Positions 36,697 through 46,235 of a stretch of DNA of 64,000 nucleotides are shown here, in pieces. A model generated the notes under the pieces. The model was not told the origin of the DNA and searched no databases. It was given only the letters and a program-made list of their open reading frames with translations. The stretch comes from Chrysomallon squamiferum (taxonomy: Eukaryota; Mollusca; Gastropoda; Neomphalida; Peltospiridae), in contig CM022671.1 in the NCBI GenBank assembly GCA_012295275.1, forward strand, positions 31,833,750-31,897,749. Direction: 5' to 3'. How positions within the stretch are numbered: position 1 is the first letter of the stretch; each line of letters begins with the position of its first letter. A program made the translations under genes and the position numbers.

Positions 36697-39600
36697 TATA
36701 TATATATATATATATATTTTGTTTTTATTAACCCACATTACTGTAAAGTGAAAAAGTCTTATCATATTTTTATTATTTTAAAACTTAATAATAAAATATT
36801 AAAAATATGAATTACCTTTCTCCAGCATCTGACTACCTTGGACACACATCATCTTCTGTCTCTGAAGGAGTTTTGGTAGATACAACGCCCCCCATTCCAG
36901 GTACAGTAGATATAGAGGGACTTCTCTTCCATCAGCATTTTCTACCATGGAATGAATTTACAATACAGTGGCATGGTTTTGAAGACCTAGAAAGTGGGCT
37001 GGTTGATGTTAGACTGGATATTGGCTCTGTTGATCATAAATACGATGTAACTGTTTTGAAGAAGTACACTGACAATTTTGCTCATATTAGTGAATCAGAA
37101 TTTACTGATGGACATCAGTATCAGATTAGATTTGAGGTGAGGAACTGTTTGTTTTGTTTCTTTGTTTGTTTTATTTATTTATTGGTTTGTTTGTTTTGTT
37201 ATTTCTTTTAATAATTTATTTAGTAAATTAGTCACTTTTTTATTTATATTTTTTTATCAAATTATTTATCTATTTATTTATTTCATTTATTTATTGGTTT
37301 ATTTTTTTCTTAGTTAAAATCTTATTCATTTATTTATCTGCTTAGTGATTACATCTTTCATTTTATTTATTTAAAACTTTACATTCCATGATTTACATGC
37401 TAGAAAAATCTTTTTCAAAAGTTAAATCAATGTATTTTATTTATATAACATGCCTTTGAGAAGGACATGCACAATATCCAATTATATATTAATTAAAGAA
37501 ATATAATAATATTTTAATTCTTATTATTGTTGTTGTTGTTGTTAATTTTATTATTATCATCATTACTGTTATTTTCATCATTATTTTTAATACCACTGTT
37601 ATTAATATTATATTTATTATTATTATTGTTATTGTCTTTATTATTACTTTTATTATTATTAACTTTTATTGTTATTATTATGATTAATATTACTATTATG
37701 ATTATTATTATTATTATTATCATCAGTACTGTTGTTGTTGTTGTTGTTTTATCGAATATGGTATGACTATAGTCTATTTATTTTGTTCAGAAGGATCTTC
37801 TTTAACTTGTTGGTAATAGTAGTTCATCACGTATATTAGTATTCCTCTAAATTATGTCTGATATTCATTTACAGGTAACTAATCAAGCAGGATTATCTAC
37901 AGTTCAACATGAAGTTCCATTTGTCATTGACACTTCACCCCCTGACACTGGTGTTGTCAGAGATGGGCATCAAAGTGAGAAGGTATTTAACTGGGATTTT
38001 TAGTGTATTTCAACATGTTAATGATTATTAAAAGACAACTCATTTCAGAATGGAAACCAGCTGCTACAGAAAATGTATAGTTTACTTCTTGCTGATCAAC
38101 ATAAAAGAATTTTCACATATACATTTTATAATTTAGAAAGAAAGATTTGGAAATTTCTTTCGTTTGTTTAACCTAAAAGTCTTGTTAAGAGAGTATCACA
38201 GAAAAAAAATTATTATCTAAAATAAAATATAAAAAAATCTTGATATTAATAGGATATAGATTACCAGTCAAATCTGACCACCTATCACTGTCACTGGTCG
38301 GGATTCAGAGATGCTCATTCAGGTATTGCTGGCTACCAGGTGGCTCTTGGTTCAAATCCACTTGATCATGATGTGGCACCTTTAGTGTCTGTTGGCCTCC
38401 GTACAAGTAAGTATACGAGTGATTTAATCTACTACCTGCTGTTTTATATTTTTACAATTTTAAATTTGTTTGTTTATTTATTTGTTTTATTTATCTGATG
38501 GTTTTAGTTTTTTATTTAACATTTTTATATATTTATTTATTCAACCATTCATTTATTTAGTTATTTTAGTTATTTATTCACTTATGTCTTATTTGTATGT
38601 ATACTCATTATTCTTTATTCAATTTATTTCTATTTTTTAGTTACAATATGAATGCTTATTTCTTTTTCCATTTTTATTTATTTATTTATTTAATGTTTTA
38701 TTTATTACAGACTTCACATGGACAGTGTCATTTATTCCTGGTAAGAAATACTATGTAAAAGTTAAAGCTTGTAACCAGGCGGGTCTGTGTACGGAGACAT
38801 CATCAGATGGACTCATCATGGACAACACACCACCTTTAACAGGTCAAGTGTTTGCTGGATACAAACAAAATCACCAGCACTATGTTGGTCAAAGGTAAAA
38901 CTATATATTTGGTAATAACATACCTGAGTATTACACTGATAAGTGTTCAATTGATGTGCATGAAACAGTCATGTGGGGGGTCTTTATTAAAATAATTATA
39001 AAAGTAGTAGTAGTAATGGTGGTGGAGATAATTGTTTGTGTAGTAGTAGTTGTTGTTGCAGTAGTAGTTGTAGCAGTACTTAGTACTAGTAATAATATTT
39101 ATAGTAGCATGATGTAGGTAGTAGCAGTAATGCTGGTGGTAGAGATGTAGTAGTAGCTGTAGTAGTAGTAATATAGCTATGTCAATGCTGTCATTTAATG
39201 TTGATAATAACAACAGAATACCAACAACAACAAAATAATATTAACAGCAATGTGAAGAACAATAGTGTTATAATAATACTTAATAATAAGAGTAGAATTC
39301 TTGTAAGTGAAAACAACAATTAATGAAAAGAAATTAATTTAGAATCTGCATTACTGTGTTTGCACCCAGATAAAATAAGAAGGAAAAAATGTCTCATAAT
39401 TACATTTAACTACAATTTCCTTGCATTTTCTTTTTTCTTTTATATATATTTTCTTATTTTTATTTAATTTTTTATCTTCAATTTTTTTCTTCTCTGCAGA
39501 TCTTCACTCTCAGGCCACTGGCAAGGATTTGAAGATCCAGAATCAGAAATTAAACACTTTGAATGGTGTCTCGGTTATCAACCCTATCAATGTGATCTGA

Positions 39601-42600
39601 CATCTTTTGAAAACACACAGCTGTCAGATACATTTCTAAAAACTGGACTTCAGTTACCAGTTTCTGTTCCACTGCACATCACTGTGAGAGCAACAAACAA
39701 TGCTGGCTTACAGTCTGTGTCATCATCTGATGCTTTCATTGTAGACAACACCACACCTCAAGTAATACAACGTCCACATTTTGTAGCTCCTAATTTAAAC
39801 CAAACACAAAATACTTCTGTACAGTCAGATAATTCTTTACTGCATGTAGCCTGGAGGTTTGACGACAGAGAAAGTCCAGTTGTAAAACACATTCTTACAT
39901 TAAAAACACACCATGAGAGTAAAGTTTCATTAGAGAGAAAAGAGATAGGAGCAGAACATGAACAGATATTAACATTCAGCTAAAATCAACCGACTCAGAA
40001 GTGGTGATGTTTATTCCTTGTCAGTTACTGGTTGCAACCAGGCAGGTTTGTGCACTACAGCTCACAGTGAAGATCTGTTAATAGACTCCACTCCTCCTCA
40101 GCTGGGTGGATTCAAGAACCCACTGACATGGGAACATGTACAAAGTAAAAATAAGACCCTGACACAGGTTAATTTAACATGGTATGGTTTTTCTGATTCT
40201 GAATCAAAAATCACTCAGTATCATCTAACAGTGAGCAGATCTTATGATGGATCTGAACTGTCAGAGGGAATAACACATATATCACCATCATTCAGTTCTG
40301 AAGACCGGTCTGTCACTGTTTCACTTTCTGACCAACTAAAAAACGGTGAAAACATTATTCTTTCAATACGTGCTGAAAATGCTGTGGGTTTAATAACAGA
40401 GTTTAGTAAACTAACTGTCACAGTTATTGCTTCAGATCAGGAAGCAGATAAAGGTTTACTGGAGATTCAGAGACATTCCTGTGACATCCATTACTGCTCT
40501 AAGGACTGTACGTGTGCCATTGTTGGCAGAACCTGTGAACAAACAGATGTCCCTAGAGCCTTGTGTAAACATACCACTGCTGACAGACACTGACAGATAT
40601 CCAGAAATAAAGATCAGCAGTCTTCTTAAAACTGATGGCAGTCGATACTTTACCACATCAACTTCCTGTCTTTCAGCAAACTGGGAACTTGATGAAGCCA
40701 CTGCTCTTCCCAAAATAAAAAGATTTCAGTGGAGCATGGGACTAAAAGATCATAAAGAGGGTGATGGGATATTTGATCTAAGAACAGAAAGAATTTGGCA
40801 CAGCACAGGAAAACTGCACAATATCACCTACTGCTTGCCTCCTGATAGGCACCTCAGTGATGGAGAAGAATATGTTGTCTATGTTAGAGTATGGTATTCA
40901 TTTACAGAGTTCAAACAGTTTGAATCTTCACCTGTTTTAGTTGACTCTACACCACCAAAGATAAGACGTGGAAAGGCAGTGAAAGATTCAGATGAAACAT
41001 GCAGCAATGACTATGACTTTGTCAGTAAGAATAACCAGTTAACGGCTTGCTGGAATGATGTGTTCCAAGATTCCCAGAGTGGAATAGATTTCTATGTGTT
41101 TCAAATGGGTTCCAGCCCTTATGGTATATCTTATAATTCTGGCTCATTCGGGCATTTCTTATTGTTTGATTGTTGCTTTTGATCACAAATTTAATGCTTT
41201 CTTATTTATTCTTATTAACTTTTTATTCCAAATTGTGTCATTAAATAATTTTTCTCTTATATAAATTATTAACAAGTATATACTTACCTAAAACAGTTAG
41301 CCAGAATAAAGAAGGAATTCAATAGATTTTAATCAAGTTATCTTGGTACTATTACATTAATCAGTTTCTATATCATATTTATTTATAATATTTTTTCATA
41401 TAATCTTTCAGGTTCTGATGTGATAAAGCCAACAAGTGTTGGAAGAAATACAAATTATTCCATTTCTCAGAAGCTGCTTAAACCAGGCATCAGATACTAC
41501 ACAACAGTCAAAGCTCTCAATACAGCTGGTCTCTCTGGAGTTGCTTTCTCTGATGGATGGAGTTGTTGTAGACGATGAAGTTCCACTTGCTGGAGTTGCC
41601 TTCAACACTGCAGAGCATGTCAATAAGGTATCTCAGTCATCAACATCAACATTTGGGGTCTCCTGGCGTGGATTTCAAGACCGCCATTCAGCTATAGTCA
41701 GTTACAGAGTAGCAGTTTACAAAACCACAGACATTCTCTCACAGCTTGCTCAGATTAGTGTAGGCTTTCAAAACCAGGTAGTTATTAATAATTTGTCCCT
41801 TGTTCAAGGTGAGAAATATCAGGCTTCGGTAACTGTAGTTGATTTGACAGGACATCAAAGTGCTGCGGTGATGTCTCCTGCTGTACTCATTGATTCCACT
41901 CCACCCACTGGTTTTGAATGTCTGAAATTTTCTGATCTCACCTCCAATATATCATGGAACAATAACAGCATAGTCGGAGACAAAACTGAAAATATCCTTA
42001 AAGCCTCAATTGATGTGAAAGAAAGAATGTATTTAAAAATTTCTGTGACAAAATCAATACAGACTAAACATTTATTTCCTGAAACAAATATTTTCTTTCA
42101 AGTTGATGGTGAATATATTCCCACAAAATTCAGATTAACTGATAACAAAACAAAAGCTGAAGCCCATTTTTATTTCCTCACATCACGATCTGGAATTCTA
42201 AACCTTCAGATAATGACAGACAAAACTAACTTTATATCTGAAAACAATGTAACCATTCATTCCTGTAATGAAACAAAAGAGGTTGATGGTGCCAGAGCTT
42301 TAACCATTCAGCAGATATCTCCATCTCTCCTGCTGGTCAGTGCTCATGTGTCTGATCCTGAAACTGAACCAAAACTAATTCAGATTGGAGTAGGAACAAC
42401 AAGAGGAGGATTTCAAATACAGCCCCTGAAGCCAACTTTTCTCCATTTCCACGAACTCGTAGAAGCTGATGTACCTCATGGCACACCAATTTTTGTCACT
42501 GTAACTACTGAAAATTCTGCACAGTTGGTGTCAGTGTTTCAATCAGATGTTTTAATTATTGACCACACACCACCAGTAATTACTAAAGCAACAGCAAATC

Positions 42601-43811
42601 TGGTCTATTCTTCTGAAAGAAGTGTTGAGAGAGTTGTTGTCAAGGTATCGTGGAGTGTAGAGGACAAAGAAAGTGGCTTGAAATCTTGTTGGTGTGCACT
42701 GGGTGGGTAAATGTTTGTTTAACAAGAAACTTCAAATATTCTATGAAATAATTGCAGACTGCATTGCTATGATTATGAAAGCAGCAAATAAACTTTCCAA
42801 AGACTAATGTATTGTATATTTAAAAAAGCTATAATGTTTTATTAATAATTATGTCTTCATAAATGTTTTAAATTCTGAATTAGTATATTATAATCAATCA
42901 AAACTAATCATAATATTTTTGTTTTATGGAAATCAATATATTTATTCAAAAGATAAATTAAGTATATATGTATGTCTGAAATCTTTGAATAAGAGAATTA
43001 CTGTGTCACATTATTTTTAAAATATACTTACAGGTGTGTAAAAAATTAATTTTGACTAAGGTAGTTTAAATGTTTGTTTTCTTAATTATATTAATTCATA
43101 ATCTTAACTCTGGGATATCTCATGATTTAACACATGATTTTAATCTGCAGGACACAGTCCTATGTCTGAACACATACAACCATGGACACTCTCTACTTAC
43201 CTTACAAAATGTAGCTTGGTCCTCTCCAATCCTTATCATCATGAAAAGATTTATGCCAGTGTTCAGTGTTCTAACCAGATTGAGCTGCACTCCTCAGCAT
43301 CAGTTGGTCCTCACACAGTGTTACTTCAGCCCCAGTCATCACTGGATGGGAAAGTCATGTTTCTGCTGGCAAATCAAAGATCTGGTCCTGCAGTAAGTCT
43401 TCCAGTTCAGACTGATACATCACGACTCCAAGTGACCTGGTCAAGGCTGGGCGACGACAGCAACACTAAAACTTTCCTCTACCGCATCACTGCAGGAAAA
43501 GACCCAGTGACAAAATGGACAAACACAAGCTGCAACTACATTGATGTGAATTTAGCTCTGACCAGTGGTGTCACATACACAGCCGAAGTTGTTGCAGTAG
43601 ATACTCGAGAGCTGAAGAGCGAAGTTGTGTCTGGTTCTGTTGTTGTAGATAGTCGTCCACCACAGCTTACAGGTTACTGTTATTATATTTCAACAGTTTC
43701 AGCATAGTGCATACAAACAAAATACACATATAAAGTACTGCCTATGGTTCAAAGTTTGTCTTTATGTAATTATTTTTGCAGTTTTAGGATTAAACAATTA
43801 AAAATATTTAA

Positions 43812-43842
<31 letters not shown>

Positions 43843-44162
43843 CATTTTGTTTCAATTGTTTATAAATTTATTAAATTAAACTTCATCTGTTTTTAGGTTC
43901 ATCTGCTAACATACACTGGAAGGGGACTACAGTTCATCTGGACTGGGGTGCGGTTTTCTCTCACCCTCGATCAGCCTTGGTCTACAATGTTGCTGTTGGA
44001 TCCAGAAATGGCTACTCTGACTTATTTCGTGTTGCAGAGACTGATGTATCAACAGCTGATTTTTCTGTGACATCATCAGTCACATCATTGAATATGATCA
44101 TCACAGCAACAGCAGACAATGGACAATTTGTTAGATACATTTCATCCAAAAAAAGAAACTAA
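21835..44162 (+). CDS. Gene B: secreted PLAT + EGF-like + VD.TPP beta-sandwich repeat protein (whole gene, 21 exons)
   Basis: Complete plus-strand gene of about 3,380 residues with consistent intron phases once four small indels are allowed for. Order: signal peptide; PLAT/LH2-like domain interrupted by Cys/Trp/Tyr repeats; Cys-rich exon; EGF-like module; then at least a dozen Ig/FN3-like repeats. Each repeat has [IV]D.[ST]PP..G, W.GF.D.ESGI..Y...[VI]G, and L..G..Y.V.V.A.N.AG. No transmembrane segment or GPI-like end is visible, so it is predicted secreted. It is head to head with gene A and convergent with its paralogue C. Frame breaks near 33083, 39978, 40580 and 41557 could be assembly indels or real lesions. 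Function unknown; PLAT domains commonly bind lipid or protein at membranes. Confidence 0.75.
22254..22507 (+). CDS. Gene B exon 2: PLAT start and five Cys/Trp/Tyr octapeptide repeats
   Basis: 254 nt, phase 1 to 0. It encodes TVQYRVTINSTNISGAEIDA then CMDIEFRG, matching the PLAT opening (Y.V.V.T....GA.TDA.V.I...G). It then enters five 8-residue units of the form [SC]G[WR][HY][WR]SYC and ends ECITHHY. Confidence 0.75.
22355..22474 (+). repeat. Coding 24-bp tandem repeat x5 in gene B
   Basis: Five consecutive 24-bp units at 22355, 22379, 22403, 22427 and 22451. Units 1-2 encode SGWHWSYC, units 3-4 CGRYRSYC, unit 5 the diverged CGWFYHRC. The unit is a multiple of three, so copy-number change keeps the frame. 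Confidence 0.9.
22905..23341 (+). mobile_element. Tigger-like element (family 2) with psq-domain remnant
   Basis: Plus-strand fragment encoding EKHERGVNVVNLARQYENST then STICTILKQK, a clear CENP-B/pogo N-terminal HTH, followed by VHEKMEK. The right end is the complement of CAGTGGTACATTGATCTTGA with TA flank. The left end is not visible. Lies in gene B intron 2. Confidence 0.8.
23345..24470. other. Remainder of gene B intron 2
   Basis: 23400-23800 is noticeably less AT-rich than its surroundings and may be an old insertion, but no coding domain could be recognised on either strand. The rest is ordinary intron. Confidence 0.35.
24473..24559 (+). CDS. Gene B exon 3: PLAT core
   Basis: 87 nt, phase 0 to 0, acceptor TTATTCAG and donor GTAAGT. 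It encodes VDTEDVGPILSIGLKMNNKG then AVPDWHINY. This matches the PLAT core (lG.l..i.i..dn.g..p.W.l..v). Confidence 0.8.
25252..25327 (+). CDS. Gene B exon 4: PLAT end
   Basis: 76 nt, phase 0 to 1. It encodes VYVYKNGTQYNFPCCCWV, the closing PLAT strands (v.v.....y.F.c..W). The triple Cys is unusual. Confidence 0.8.
26466..26576 (+). CDS. Gene B exon 5: Cys-containing linker
   Basis: 111 nt, phase 1 to 1, acceptor TGTTTCAG and donor GTGAAT. It encodes IYHCDKDVCSSRDDVRSKLE and ends DNRTCS. Confidence 0.65.
26718..27262. repeat. ~27-28-bp minisatellite, about 18 copies
   Basis: Diverged copies of TACCAGATCATTTATATATA followed by ATACAGG, filling the start of gene B intron 5. Adjacent short ORFs repeat YIIQVPDHL and are artefacts of it. 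Confidence 0.9.
28208..28330 (+). CDS. Gene B exon 6: EGF-like module
   Basis: 123 nt, symmetric phase 1-1 exon as is common for shuffled EGF modules. It encodes CSWNKRWCWPGDCSDHLASS then CKCRRGFKKVEGPGFTKC, with an EGF-like C.C..GF.......C end. Confidence 0.75.
28965..29070. repeat. (ATT)n and (TA)n microsatellites
   Basis: ATT triplets (28972-29008) and TA dinucleotides (29051-29070) just before gene B exon 7. Confidence 0.9.
29095..29364 (+). CDS. Gene B exon 7: first beta-sandwich repeat region
   Basis: About 270 nt, phase 1 to 1. Three alternative AG acceptors (29088, 29094, 29097) keep the same frame. It contains VPDLMTCNIKIEDKND and a repeat end (FNYIVKSANNAGIVNGVVNV). Confidence 0.65.
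29835..29959. mobile_element. Small hAT-like MITE (125 bp)
   Basis: Ends CAGGCATGGGCAA and the complement of CAGTCATGGGCAAAC. The flanking 8-mers GTACATAT and GTGTAAAT agree at 5 of 8 positions, fitting an eroded hAT target duplication. Lies in gene B intron 7. Confidence 0.6.
30018..30156 (+). CDS. Gene B exon 8
   Basis: 139 nt, phase 1 to 2. It encodes NTINLKGGRDCSEHINNTNP and ends DISQNLTNGER, the L.NGE turn found before Y.V strands in this repeat type. Confidence 0.65.
30452..31628 (+). CDS. Gene B exon 9: large repeat exon
   Basis: 1,177 nt, phase 2 to 0, open throughout. It carries several diverged beta-sandwich repeats, including CIMLEVHDIAGNVRFARRFV, VHIDRTVPDI and FEATDAHSGVYSVEWFLGT, which match D.HSG...W.G. 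Confidence 0.8.
31927..33125 (+). CDS. Gene B exon 10: repeats; one-base frame break near 33083
   Basis: 1,199 nt, phase 0 to 1 after removing one base. It contains VDASPPVPGVVHEGSPDG, MHGFIDHESGIRYYLVAL and DGITKDSTPP. An extra base at CCC (33082-33084) creates a TGA after NNNSIIDP. Without it the frame reads EENGYHFTVLYRV into exon 11, which starts AVG. Confidence 0.75.
33456..34834 (+). CDS. Gene B exon 11: large repeat exon
   Basis: 1,379 nt, phase 1 to 0, open throughout. It contains YWTGFYHHHNVTFQVGIGLQ and YYTSVKAESSGGSTVSSSDG, the standard repeat core and end. Confidence 0.8.
35114..35822 (+). CDS. Gene B exon 12: repeat exon
   Basis: 709 nt, phase 0 to 1. It contains GFVVDDDPPEPGRVDIAGQN and WRGFSDVEKYLTIPSASGIA, then the usual GYDIAVG at the exon edge. 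Confidence 0.8.
36352..36468 (+). CDS. Gene B exon 13
   Basis: 117 nt, phase 1 to 1, acceptor CTTTTTCAG. It encodes TLPNSEDVISFYSIGMATSH and LVNGQIYYITVK, the second half of a repeat. Confidence 0.75.
36826..37136 (+). CDS. Gene B exon 14
   Basis: 311 nt, phase 1 to 0. It contains SEGVLVDTTPPIPGTVDIEG and IQWHGFEDLESGLVDVRLDI, a textbook copy of the repeat motif. Confidence 0.85.
37514..37750. repeat. ATT/GTT triplet low-complexity tract
   Basis: Roughly 235 bp of ATT, ATC and GTT triplets in gene B intron 14; ORFs on both strands over it are artefacts. Confidence 0.85.
37875..37982 (+). CDS. Gene B exon 15
   Basis: 108 nt, phase 0 to 0. It encodes VTNQAGLSTVQHEVPFVIDT then SPPDTGVVRDGHQSEK. 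Confidence 0.85.
38253..38406 (+). CDS. Gene B exon 16
   Basis: 154 nt, phase 0 to 1. It encodes YHCHWSGFRDAHSGIAGYQV followed by ALGSNPLDHD. Confidence 0.85.
38711..38894 (+). CDS. Gene B exon 17
   Basis: 184 nt, phase 1 to 2. It encodes YYVKVKACNQAGLCTETSSD and MDNTPPLTGQVFAG. Confidence 0.85.
39000..39180. repeat. (GTA)n-rich imperfect microsatellite
   Basis: GTA/GTT/GTG triplets, imperfect, in gene B intron 17. Confidence 0.8.
39500..41123 (+). CDS. Gene B exon 18: repeats with two frame breaks
   Basis: 1,624 nt. Phase in 2, out 1, which requires a net surplus of two bases. One lies near 39972-39981 (LTFS then stop, with the new frame reading KINRLRSGDVYSLSV). The other lies near 40570-40595 (CKHTTADRH then stop, with the new frame reading TDTDRYPEIKISSL). 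It contains IDSTPPQLGG and VDSTPPKIRRG. Confidence 0.7.
41412..42702 (+). CDS. Gene B exon 19: repeats with a 4-bp duplication
   Basis: 1,291 nt, phase 1 to 1 if a 4-bp tandem duplication at 41551-41560 (GATGGATGG) is removed. SDG should continue VVVDDEVPLAG; the extra bases shift the frame. It contains WRGFQDRHSAIVSYRVAVYK, IDSTPPTG and IDHTPPVITK. Confidence 0.7.
43151..43672 (+). CDS. Gene B exon 20
   Basis: 522 nt, phase 1 to 1. It contains VTWSRLGDDSNTKTFLYRIT and SGSVVVDSRPPQLT. Confidence 0.8.
43897..44162 (+). CDS. Gene B exon 21: last exon
   Basis: 266 nt, phase 1 in, ends TAA at 44160-44162. It encodes WGAVFSHPRSALVYNVAVGS and ends VRYISSKKRN. The last repeat is cut after its N-terminal half, and no membrane anchor or cadherin-like part follows as in gene C. 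Confidence 0.75.
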
Positions 44163-44311
44163 GTGGATAACTGTGAGAAACAGCATCTGAGAATATTTTA
44201 ATCTCTCAAATTACAGTACATTATTATTATAATTTCTATTTTATTTTTTATTTTTTGGTTTGTAAGTTTGCTTTTGTAGGTTTTTTGTGGGTTTTTTTGG
44301 TAGACTGTATG

Positions 44312-44317
44312 AATAAA
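44312..44317 (+). terminator. Gene B polyadenylation signal (candidate)
   Basis: AATAAA 150 bp after the gene B stop, followed by AATAAAG-like sequence. Standard hexamer; the cleavage site is not visible. Confidence 0.45.
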
Positions 44318-44331
44318 ATAAAGAAGCAGAA

Positions 44332-44905
44332 TACTGTGTTTTGTGTGGCATAAATTAACAATATATTTATACTAACTTAAATCATTTGTTTTATTATTTA
44401 CAAGTATTCATTTATAATTGTATCCAGATAATTAATCTTCTAAAATAATAATATTATAATTTGCATATATATAAAGTTGAAAATAAATACAGATAAATGG
44501 ATTCATTTTTATTTTTAAATTAATTGTTTATTAATATTTTATATAATTGCTTTTTATACAAAACCGAATCACAAAATGTATGTTAGTGACAAATTATATA
44601 ACACTGTTCTGTGAATGTTTTGTTTTGTGTGCCATAAATTAACAATACTTTTATACTGACTATTATTTATTATTTACAAATACAGATTTATAACTGTATC
44701 CAAGTATTAATGTACTAAAACAGTAATATTATAATTTACATAGAAAATAAATATGGATGAATAGATTTATTTTTCTTATTTTTAAATTTACTGTTTATAA
44801 TTATTGTTATAATTAATTTTTTATTCATTTGTCACTGAATCACAAATTAAAAAAATGTGATAGTGACTAATTATATGACTTAATAACATTATTCTGTGAA
44901 ACATC
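44332..44905. repeat. ~290-bp tandem duplication, two diverged copies
   Basis: Copy 1 (about 44332-44619) and copy 2 (about 44620-44905) share TTTTGTGTGCCATAAATTAA, a TGTATCCA block, AATATTATAATTT, TTATTTTTAAATT and a GTGA...AATTATAT...TTCTGTGAA end, with many substitutions and small gaps. Confidence 0.8.
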
Positions 44906-45542
44906 GGCTCAATGTCTTTTTTATTTTTATCTCTGTCACTGTGGAAGAGAGATGTCATTTCCAGTAGGAGAAATATCTTTTTCCATCAAAAGGTATGAAA
45001 AGGAAAGAGAATTTTAAAGAAAATATTTTGTAATTTCTGCTTTCAAGGCCAATTTATTGCTTTCAAGGCCAATTTATTATCATTACAAATTTGATTATCT
45101 GATTCCAAATTTCTAAAATAACTCATGTGACATTTAAAAACAAAAATAAAATTCAAAACAAAATTCAAGAAACAGAAAAATTAAAATAAGTATAATGGAA
45201 ATAAAATAGGAGATAACTAAAATTCAAAAAATTAAAATAAAAATTTAACTATGTATAATCTAATTAGAATTTTAAAAGGGTAATTTGCCAATGAGTCAAA
45301 ACAAAATACATTTAAAGATGAAACAAAATATTTAAATAACACAAAAGAAAATTAAGATTTACTGACTTACTGGAAGATGATGATTTTGGTCTATCTATAT
45401 AGCTGTCTTTATATACAGCGATTGTCTGAAAGGACCTAACTTTTCATAATCACTATCTTGAAAACTAATACATTTTCAGCATATACAATATTACAAATTT
45501 TATATTAAAAAAAAAAAAAAAAAAAAAAAGAAATTAGTTGAT

Positions 45543-45580
<38 letters not shown>

Positions 45581-46084
45581 CTGTTTCTCCATTACACATT
45601 TAAAACATTGTTAAATAAAGATATAATACTGCCTCCTAGTTTTCACAATACTTATATCAAATCAAGCCTCTATTATATTCACATGAGTTTGATAGATTCA
45701 GTGTTGTGAATGAAAGAAAGCTTCATATGTTCTCTGTAATCGTCAACAATATTATTTAATTTTCTTAGATTTTTTATTTTATAATTTTTTTGGAGAAAAA
45801 TATAAGAGTTGTAAAATTCTTTATTTTAACAAAAAAGAAACTGGTAAAAACAGAAAAGAAAAAAATAACAAGAATAAAGAAGAAAAGAGAAATTAAACAC
45901 ACATCAAGATGCAAATATTACTAAAATAAATTAAAATTATTTACGACTGAAAAAAATTATAATAATAAAAACAAAATCTGTTTTGTAGAAACACGACTGA
46001 TACTTCTAAGTCTGATTCCACTCAGTGGTTCACTGAGCTATATGCCAGTCTAACCAGATGAAACCTCAGAATCCGTGATATATA

Positions 46085-46235
46085 CTATCCTATCCTAAAA
46101 TGTAAATAAAAGATCCCGTCTTGATAATGGAAAAATGTAGTATTTTTAGTCTGAAGACAATGCCAAAAGAACCAAACTGTAGACACGATATAGCCAATGG
46201 TAGACATTCAATCAGTGCTGTCGTTAAATACGAGA
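46085..46235 (+). mobile_element. SINE-like fragment, mollusc type
   Basis: AAATAAAAGATCCCGTC, GGAAAAATGTAG, TCTGAAGACAATGCCAAAAG, ATAGCCAATGG and GTGCTGTCGTTAAATA appear in order. From memory this matches the tail of a repeat widespread in gastropod and bivalve genomes (AAAGATCCC ... GTGTCGTTAAATAAA). The promoter part is not clear. Confidence 0.55.
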
